Positions 43,001-48,783 of a stretch of 48,783 bases of DNA are shown one piece after another. A model generated the notes under the pieces. It was not told the DNA's origin. It searched no databases and was given only the letters and a program-made list of their open reading frames with translations. Location of the stretch: contig JAGGXD010000120.1 in NCBI GenBank assembly GCA_021163295.1, forward strand, positions 1-48,783. The letters are read 5' to 3'. The translations under genes and the position numbers were made by a program. Source of the stretch: Bacteroidales bacterium (GTDB lineage: Bacteria; Bacteroidota; Bacteroidia; Bacteroidales; VadinHA17). The first letter of the stretch is position 1; each line of letters starts with the position of its first letter.

Positions 43001-44421
43001 ACCAAATACTCCAGCCTGCTGATATCAAGCCGCAGAAATATAAACAACAAAATAGTAAATGCCCAAAGTGAAGAGCCTCCATAGCTCATAAAAGGTAGTG
43101 GAATCCCAATAACCGGCAATAATCCAATAGTCATTCCTATATTAACCACAAAATGAAACAGGAGAATAACAAAAACAGAATACCCGAATATTCTGCAAAA
43201 TCCATTTCTCTGTCTCTCAGCAAGAAAAAGTATCCTTAAAAGAAGTGTTGTAAACAGGATTATTATTAAGCTTGTTCCCCGAAAGCCCCATTCTTCACCT
43301 ACAGTACAAAAAATAAAATCGGTGCTTTGTTCAGGGACAAATTCAAATTTCGTTTGCGTTCCTTTCAAAAAACCTTTTCCGGAAAAACCACCCGAGCCGA
43401 TAGCAATAATCGATTGATTAACATTATAACCGCTGCCATAAGGGTCAGAGTCAATACCAAACAGTATATTAATTCTTTTCTGCTGATGGGGTTTTAATAC
43501 ATTATTAAAGGCATAATCAACTGAAAAAGTAAAAATAATACTTCCAAGCATCAGCATGTATATCAATACAGCTTTACGGATTCTATAAAAATAAATGAAG
43601 AAACTATAAATAAATCCGGAAATAATTAAAGAGAGAATAAGAATAAAATAAACTGACAATCCTAACCCGGCAAATTTTTTAAGTCCGAAAAGCGTTCCGG
43701 ACAAACCGATATATATCAATACTGCTATCAGAAATCTCTTTATTTTCCTGTCAATAATTAAAAAAATCATGAATCCGACTACCATAAGGGCAATTATTAT
43801 TGCCATTTTATTAATCATCAAAGTCAGTACAAACAGTACCATCATCAAAATACCAATAAGCAAAATGCCTCCTGGTAATCCTTCACGGTAAAGAACAAGT
43901 ATTAAAGCAAAATATACAAGTGCTGACCCTGTATCCGGTTGAAAATATATAAGTACTGCAGGGATAAGAATAATAACTACCGCATTGAAAACATTATTAG
44001 AATTTTTGATATTGAAACTCTTTGAACTTACATACCTTGCCAGTGCCATTGCTGTCCCAATCTTAGCAAACTCAGCAGGCTGTAACCTGAAGAAGCCAAA
44101 TTCAAACCATGATTTTGCACCATGTATCTCTTTCCCTATTAACAGAACAACAATCAGTAACAGTATTACAATAGCATAAATTATATATGCAAATAATGAA
44201 TAAAAGCGGCTATCAGTAACAACAACTAACAAGGCAATTATCAACGCACCACAAATAAGGATCATCTGTTTGCCATACCGTTGTGACAAATCAAATATTT
44301 TATTATGCTCTTCATTGTAACCCGCTGAATAGATGCTGACCCAACCCAGAACTACAATAAGCAGATACAGGATAATTGTTATCCAATCAATCTCAGACCA
44401 TGTATTAATTCTCCTTTTCAT
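42997..44421 (-). CDS. rodA: Rod-shape-determining SEDS glycosyltransferase RodA
   Basis: The peptidoglycan polymerase of the elongasome, partner of PBP2. The 474-residue protein has about twelve membrane helices. Family blocks: ARFIGK-type loop is GAKSWFEFGFFRLQPAEFAKIG, LIYFQPDTGSALVYF, the periplasmic loop YNVNQSIIAIGSGGFSGKGFLKGTQTKFEFVPEQSTDFIF, and the end GIPLPFMSYGGSSLW. Its ATG lies inside the end of mrdA (17-base overlap). It is longer than E. coli RodA, owing to extra hydrophobic segments around residues 200-290. Convergent with acpH. Confidence 0.95.
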   Translation of the reverse strand: MKRRINTWSEIDWITIILYLLIVVLGWVSIYSAGYNEEHNKIFDLSQRYGKQMILICGALIIALLVVVTDSRFYSLFAYIIYAIVILLLIVVLLIGKEIHGAKSWFEFGFFRLQPAEFAKIGTAMALARYVSSKSFNIKNSNNVFNAVVIILIPAVLIYFQPDTGSALVYFALILVLYREGLPGGILLIGILMMVLFVLTLMINKMAIIIALMVVGFMIFLIIDRKIKRFLIAVLIYIGLSGTLFGLKKFAGLGLSVYFILILSLIISGFIYSFFIYFYRIRKAVLIYMLMLGSIIFTFSVDYAFNNVLKPHQQKRINILFGIDSDPYGSGYNVNQSIIAIGSGGFSGKGFLKGTQTKFEFVPEQSTDFIFCTVGEEWGFRGTSLIIILFTTLLLRILFLAERQRNGFCRIFGYSVFVILLFHFVVNIGMTIGLLPVIGIPLPFMSYGGSSLWAFTILLFIFLRLDISRLEYLV

Positions 44422-46246
44422 TATGAATCAAGTCTGTTTCAAGAATATAATTCTCATGCCATTGCCGTGTAATTTCCCTTTTCAAATATTTTTCAATCAT
44501 TAAGCTGGCAATAGGAGCTGCATAAGTTGCTCCAAATCCACCATTTTCAATGTAAACCGATAGTACAATTTTCGGGTTATCCTTCGGAGCAAATGCAACA
44601 AATATCGAATGATCCTCCCCATGCGGGTTTTCAGCGGTTCCTGTTTTTCCGCATACAATTATATCATCTATTCTGGCAATGCGCGCAGTACTTCCACTAC
44701 CTGGAGGACCATTAACTGCCATATCCATACCATCAATTATTATTGGAAAATAAACAGAATCAATAGTTGTAAAATGTTTACTGAAAAATCGTTCATCAAT
44801 TTTTTCTTCTCCCTCTATTTCCTTAACAATATGTGGCGTAAAGTAATAACCATGATTAGCTATTGTAGCTGTCATATTTGCCATTTGCAGTGGTGTTATT
44901 AATAATTCTCCTTGCCCTATTGCAAGTGAAAGAACTGTAAGGGAACTCCACCCGGTTTTTCCATAATACCGGTCGTAATAAGAATCCATTGGAACAAATC
45001 CTTTTAGTTCAAAAGGAAAATCGGTTTCAAGTTTTTGACCAAATCCAAAAGACAAAACATGACCTCTCCATGAATTATACCCTTCTCTTACAGAAGGAAA
45101 AACAGGATTATCAAGTATCCTCCTGAAAACATTGCAAAAATAGGCATTACAGGAATTCTGAATTGCTTCAGGCAAATTCAGCGGAGAGTCATGGCTATGA
45201 CAACTTACATGGATCCTTCCGGAATAATAACCTCCGTCACAATAAAATTCCGTTTGTTTGTATATTACTTTTTCCTGCAAACCTATTAATCCGTTTATCA
45301 CTTTAAAAGTTGACCCGGGAGGATATGTGGCCATCAGCGGACGATTAAACAATGGTTCAAGTGTATCGCTGCTTAGTGTTTCAAAAACCTTTGAGCGACC
45401 GCGCCCCAATAAACTCGACGGATTGTATGTTGGTGATGAAACAAAAGCAAGTATTTCTCCTGTTGATGGTTCAATTGCCACAATACTGCCAACTTTATTC
45501 ATCATAAGTTTCTCCCCATATTCCTGGAGATCAGCATCAAGTGTTGAAACAATATTTGTTCCAACAATAGCAGGTTTGTCATTTTTCCCGTTCTGGTATG
45601 ATCCTTTTATCCTGTTATGAACATCCACCATATATACATTAACCCCTTTTTCACCTCTTAATACCTCCTCATAGGCTTTTTCAATACCACTAATGCCAAT
45701 ATAATCACCCATTTTATAAAATGGATCGTTCTCAATTACATGCTCATCTACCTCCCCGACATATCCCAATGCATGTCCCGCAATTTTTTTACTGTATTTT
45801 CTAATGGGCCGGGGTTGCACAAAAAAACCAGGGAACTGGTATAATTTTTCCTGCAGCACCGCATAGGTTTCAGAAGAAACCTGTTTAAGAAACGGGGATG
45901 ATGTATAATAAGAGTACTTCCTGGCATTTTCTAACTTTTTCTCAACATCTTCATGAGTAATTTTAAGAATATCACAAAAAACTGATGTGTCAAATTCTTC
46001 TACAAGATTTGGGGAAATCATTAGATCATAAATAGCTTCATTATAGACTAACAGCTCACCTGTACGGTCGTAAATCAAACCACGGGCAGGATACCGGATA
46101 ATGTATCTCAGAACATTACGATTGGCTGTTGTTTGGTATGATTTATCCAGCACCTGAAGGCTAAACAGCTTGCCGATAAAAACAAAAACTACCAGGAACA
46201 GCAAAGCTCCAAAAACATATTTCCGGTTCTCATAAATATTTTTCAT
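44405..46246 (-). CDS. mrdA: Penicillin-binding protein 2
   Basis: The elongasome transpeptidase. The 613-residue protein has a short cytosolic start, one membrane helix at about 10-28, a pedestal/dimerisation domain (PARGLIYDRTGELL), and the transpeptidase domain. Catalytic motifs: STFK with Ser312 and Lys315 (YPPGSTFK), SCN at 365-367, and KTGT at 534-537. Length is normal for PBP2. ATG start 15 bases after the mreD stop. It overlaps rodA by 17 bases. Confidence 0.96.
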   Translation of the reverse strand: MKNIYENRKYVFGALLFLVVFVFIGKLFSLQVLDKSYQTTANRNVLRYIIRYPARGLIYDRTGELLVYNEAIYDLMISPNLVEEFDTSVFCDILKITHEDVEKKLENARKYSYYTSSPFLKQVSSETYAVLQEKLYQFPGFFVQPRPIRKYSKKIAGHALGYVGEVDEHVIENDPFYKMGDYIGISGIEKAYEEVLRGEKGVNVYMVDVHNRIKGSYQNGKNDKPAIVGTNIVSTLDADLQEYGEKLMMNKVGSIVAIEPSTGEILAFVSSPTYNPSSLLGRGRSKVFETLSSDTLEPLFNRPLMATYPPGSTFKVINGLIGLQEKVIYKQTEFYCDGGYYSGRIHVSCHSHDSPLNLPEAIQNSCNAYFCNVFRRILDNPVFPSVREGYNSWRGHVLSFGFGQKLETDFPFELKGFVPMDSYYDRYYGKTGWSSLTVLSLAIGQGELLITPLQMANMTATIANHGYYFTPHIVKEIEGEEKIDERFFSKHFTTIDSVYFPIIIDGMDMAVNGPPGSGSTARIARIDDIIVCGKTGTAENPHGEDHSIFVAFAPKDNPKIVLSVYIENGGFGATYAAPIASLMIEKYLKREITRQWHENYILETDLIHNEKEN

Positions 46247-46261
46247 AATGCAGTTTATATG

Positions 46262-46774
46262 CTATTTCTGTTTCCGGAATATAAAAAACTGGCTTAAAAT
46301 TATCAGAAAAACTGAAAACAGGGTGCTTAACAGAACCCTTAGCATAGTATGGAAAAAAAATGTCATTCTGAATGTTTCCACATAAAACAGAAATGTATGA
46401 TGAAGAAATACCAGAACCAGGGAATATTTAAGAAACCAGGTAAACCCATAATAATAAAGCCTTGGATAGGAACCCGGTTCATATTCATCATGTGGCATAA
46501 ATAATTTCAGAACATATGGTCGCAAAAATGCCATAAATACAGTCGCAGATGCATGCATTCCCGGTGTATTTGCAAAAAGGTCAATGGATATACCAATGGC
46601 GAATCCTGAAATTAGCAAAAGCCAACGAGGTGTTTCAAATGGTAAAAGAAGAATGAAAAGCACATACATATACGGATTAATATATCCGCTTACCTGGATA
46701 TTATTCAATACTAAAACCTGGAAAAGTATCAGGATAAACATCCTGAGTATATTTCTTGATACCGGGTTAATCAT
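46262..46774 (-). CDS. mreD: Rod-shape-determining protein MreD
   Basis: A 170-residue inner-membrane protein with about five helices. The sequence is weakly conserved, as is normal for MreD, but position between mreC and mrdA, length and topology are decisive. NNIQVSGYINPYMYVLFILLLPF is the usual Bacteroidota opening. The ATG lies inside the end of mreC (eight-base overlap) and is preceded by GGAGGAG, so translation is coupled. Confidence 0.92.
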   Translation of the reverse strand: MINPVSRNILRMFILILFQVLVLNNIQVSGYINPYMYVLFILLLPFETPRWLLLISGFAIGISIDLFANTPGMHASATVFMAFLRPYVLKLFMPHDEYEPGSYPRLYYYGFTWFLKYSLVLVFLHHTFLFYVETFRMTFFFHTMLRVLLSTLFSVFLIILSQFFIFRKQK

Positions 46775-47591
46775 TGCTTAACTCCTCCAGTTTTATTTGT
46801 TCTTTACGTTGCAGATTACCTATCAATTCAACATAAACCAGACTTTTAAAATCAACTGACAGATCAACCTCAATATCATAAAAATTCCCCCCTTTTACTT
46901 CCGAATTACTCACTGTTCCAATAATAATACCTTCAGGAAAGATAGAAGAATAACCACTTGTAATTACAGTATCTCCTACATTAACGTCAATATGATACGG
47001 AATTTCGTCTAACTTAACTTTCCTGTAATCCTTTCCATCCCAGTGCAATGATCCGAAATAATTATTTTTTGCAAGTTTAGCACTGACTCTAAAATCCAGG
47101 TTAAGTAATGATATCACTGTGGAAAACTGCTTTGATACACCCACGACGATCCCGATCACGCCATTCGGGGAAACAACACCCATTTCCGGTCTAATCCCAA
47201 CATCACTACCCTTATTCAGTGTTAAAAAATTATGCTGCTTGTTTACTGTTTGATTAATCACCATCGCCGATGTATAGAAATAATGTTGGTGATGTATAGA
47301 ATCAGATTCACCAAAAAAGAATATTTCATCAGACCTGTAAGTTCTCTCAAGGATATTTTTTAATTTAGTATTCTCTTCAGAAAGTCTGTAATTGGTCTTC
47401 TTCAGGGAAAGATATGCAGTTGTATTATTAATTTTATCATATATCCTTCCTGTAATACTCTGTGTAATATTCAGGAATCTGGCTTTTTGGAAATTGTTGT
47501 GATTAAGAAGCAAGGAAATAGAGATCACCTCAAGAATTACAAAAAGAATCTGGAAATGATATATAATAATTATCCTTAGTAAACTCCTCAT
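46767..47591 (-). CDS. mreC: Rod-shape-determining protein MreC
   Basis: A 274-residue bitopic protein linking MreB to the periplasmic cell-wall machinery. A membrane helix lies at about 8-28, then a coiled coil (about 58-85, KKTNYRLSEENTKLKNILE), then the two beta-barrels (GSDVGIRPEMGVVSPNGVIG, VGDTVITSGYSSIFPEGIIIGTV). ATG start, 26 bases after mreB. Overlaps mreD by eight bases. Confidence 0.95.
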   Translation of the reverse strand: MRSLLRIIIIYHFQILFVILEVISISLLLNHNNFQKARFLNITQSITGRIYDKINNTTAYLSLKKTNYRLSEENTKLKNILERTYRSDEIFFFGESDSIHHQHYFYTSAMVINQTVNKQHNFLTLNKGSDVGIRPEMGVVSPNGVIGIVVGVSKQFSTVISLLNLDFRVSAKLAKNNYFGSLHWDGKDYRKVKLDEIPYHIDVNVGDTVITSGYSSIFPEGIIIGTVSNSEVKGGNFYDIEVDLSVDFKSLVYVELIGNLQRKEQIKLEELSND

Positions 47592-47617
47592 TCGCCATCT
47601 TATTTAACTAATTCTAC

Positions 47618-48640
47618 TTATCTCATAAGGAATGTGAATTTATCAACATTTTTCAGAGCAATGCCCGTACCTCTGGCAACTGCATGCATTGGATTCTCAG
47701 CCAAATGGAAAGGAATACCAATTTTGTCATATAATCGTTTGCTAATTCCCCTTAACAGGGCCCCGCCACCGGCAATATAAATACCTCTACTCACTATATC
47801 AGCATATAGTTCAGGAGGTGTTTGTTCAAGAACACCAAGGATCGCAGTTTCAATCTTTGAAATGGATTTGTCAAGACAGTGAGATATTTCCTGATATGAA
47901 ACAGGTATCTCAATCGGCATAGCTGTCATTAAATTTGGACCACGGACAACAAAATCTGCGGGTGGTTCATCAATATCAGGAAGAGCTGAGCCAACGTTTA
48001 TTTTAATTCTTTCAGCCATTCTTTCACCAATTTTAATATTATGCTGATGCCGCATATATGCCTGAACATCATTTGTAAATCCATCACCGGCAATCCTTAT
48101 TGATTTATTACATACTATTCCTCCTAAAGCAATCACAGCAATTTCTGTTGTACCCCCTCCCACATCAACCACCATACTTCCAACAGGTTCTTCCACATCA
48201 ATACCAATACCTATTGCTGCAGCCATTGGTTCGTAAATCATATAAACATCCCTTCCACCGGCATGTTCCGATGAATCCCTCACAGCTCGCACCTCCACTT
48301 CAGTGCTTCCCGAAGGGATACATACAACCATTTTTAAAGACGGAGCAAAAAACCGGGGTTTTTGATTGATCATCTTTATCATCCCACGGATCATTTGCTC
48401 AGCCGCGTTAAAATCAGCAATAACGCCATCCCTTAACGGGCGTATAGTTTTGATATTATCATGTGTTTTCCCATGCATCTGTTGTGCCTTCTTACCTATA
48501 GCAATTAAATTACCTGTGCTTTTGTCAATAGCTACTATAGAAGGCTCATCTACAACAATCTTATCGTTATGAATAATAATAGTATTTGCAGTCCCCAAAT
48601 CAATAGCAATCTCCTGCGTTAAAAAAGAAAATATTCCCAT
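47618..48640 (-). CDS. mreB: Rod-shape-determining actin homologue MreB
   Basis: The bacterial actin that positions the elongasome. The 340-residue protein has phosphate 1 IDLGTANTIIIH, the connect region, phosphate 2 VVDVGGGTTEIAVIAL, and the adenosine motif YIAGGGALLRGISKRL. Complete: ATG at 48640, first gene of mreB-mreC-mreD-mrdA-rodA. The upstream region holds heptamer arrays; no clear promoter is visible in the 143 bases left in the window. Confidence 0.97.
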   Translation of the reverse strand: MGIFSFLTQEIAIDLGTANTIIIHNDKIVVDEPSIVAIDKSTGNLIAIGKKAQQMHGKTHDNIKTIRPLRDGVIADFNAAEQMIRGMIKMINQKPRFFAPSLKMVVCIPSGSTEVEVRAVRDSSEHAGGRDVYMIYEPMAAAIGIGIDVEEPVGSMVVDVGGGTTEIAVIALGGIVCNKSIRIAGDGFTNDVQAYMRHQHNIKIGERMAERIKINVGSALPDIDEPPADFVVRGPNLMTAMPIEIPVSYQEISHCLDKSISKIETAILGVLEQTPPELYADIVSRGIYIAGGGALLRGISKRLYDKIGIPFHLAENPMHAVARGTGIALKNVDKFTFLMR

Positions 48641-48653
48641 TGGTAGTAAATAT

Positions 48654-48670
48654 GTTAAAAGTTAAAAGTT
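48654..48670. repeat. Heptamer repeat upstream of mreB
   Basis: GTTAAAA repeated twice plus GTT, 13 bases before the mreB start. Short, but in the same 7-bp period as the array at 48706-48734. Confidence 0.6.
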
Positions 48671-48705
48671 GTTACTAAGCTATTTGTATTTTTCTATATC
48701 AAGCT

Positions 48706-48734
48706 GTTACGAGTTACGGGTTACGAGTTACGGG
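48706..48734. repeat. Four-copy heptamer array upstream of mreB
   Basis: GTTACGA, GTTACGG, GTTACGA, GTTACGG, then G: four 7-bp units with A/G alternation that also gives a perfect 14-bp repeat. Confidence 0.95.
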
Positions 48735-48755
48735 TAAACGCATGTTTCTTTACTC

Positions 48756-48783
48756 TCTCCTCTTCTCATTTTCTCCTCTTCTC
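48756..48783. repeat. Polypyrimidine direct repeat at the window edge
   Basis: TCTCCTCTTCTC occurs at 48756-48767 and again at 48772-48783, a 16-bp period. The array may go on beyond the window. Confidence 0.7.

Noticed and set aside
48706-48734. Possible CRISPR or iteron-type origin repeats
   Set aside because: Units are only 7 bp with no spacers, and no cas or replication-initiator gene is near; best described as a short tandem array.

Overview
This window is a compact, AT-rich chromosomal segment from a member of the Bacteroidota, most likely the order Bacteroidales or a close relative. The reasons are: TAnnTTTG-type promoter elements in front of several operons; mostly weak Shine-Dalgarno signals; FecR, STN and CarboxypepD_reg proteins; short adenylate kinase and an 880-residue topoisomerase IV A subunit; a head-GIN (DUF2807) protein; and the Bacteroidota-type C-terminal extension on lysyl-tRNA synthetase. 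I see no phage, IS element, CRISPR array, rRNA or tRNA. The segment is mainly housekeeping with regulatory and envelope modules between.

Layout. 0-3.2 kb: a transporter/HEAT/cNMP-fold fusion (minus). 3.4-9.2 kb: a queuosine-precursor transporter, converging on parE-parC-aroK. 9.4-13.3 kb: hpt, adk, obgE, PAP2 phosphatase and lplA (minus). 13.4-16.8 kb: purE coupled to two outer-membrane genes. 16.9-18.2 kb: a HI0933/BaiN flavoprotein. 18.3-22.7 kb: a four-gene cell-surface-signalling-like locus with an ECF sigma factor, a FecR anti-sigma factor and two paralogous CarboxypepD_reg proteins, one of which has an STN domain but no TonB barrel. 22.8-26.1 kb: lipA-lipB-recJ (minus), divergent from lysS. 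28-29.2 kb: a membrane LytTR regulator divergent from a mini ExbB/MotA-like protein. 29.4-33.8 kb: a second ECF sigma/anti-sigma/lipoprotein operon flanked by two paralogous secreted proteins, then a head-GIN protein. 34-38.2 kb: a sortilin-like beta-propeller protein, a PIG-L deacetylase and a methyltransferase. 38.5-42.2 kb: pgi, an EamA transporter and a cyclic-2,3-diphosphoglycerate-synthase-like GTPase. 42.4-48.6 kb: an ACP phosphodiesterase converging on the rod-shape operon mreB-mreC-mreD-mrdA-rodA.

Most unusual structure. (1) Short tandem arrays with a strict 7- or 8-bp period lie at or across the stop codons of several unrelated genes (adk, hpt, the HHH-barrel gene, the EamA gene, the cDPG-synthase-like gene), inside lysS, and upstream of mreB and pgi. 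The word differs at each site but the period is kept. (2) A 24-bp near-perfect inverted repeat at 22710-22773 gives two converging genes (STN protein and recJ) the same last codons and stop. (3) Two ECF sigma loci have nonstandard partners: a Fec-type locus whose presumed transducer lacks a barrel, and a sigma/anti-sigma/lipoprotein operon bracketed by paralogous secreted proteins.

Several start codons differ from the longest open frame (parC, parE, PAP2, obgE, adk, the BaiN-like gene, fecR, lysS, lytTR, acpH). Reasons are given in the entries. No database search was possible, so family names rest on motifs recognised by eye.
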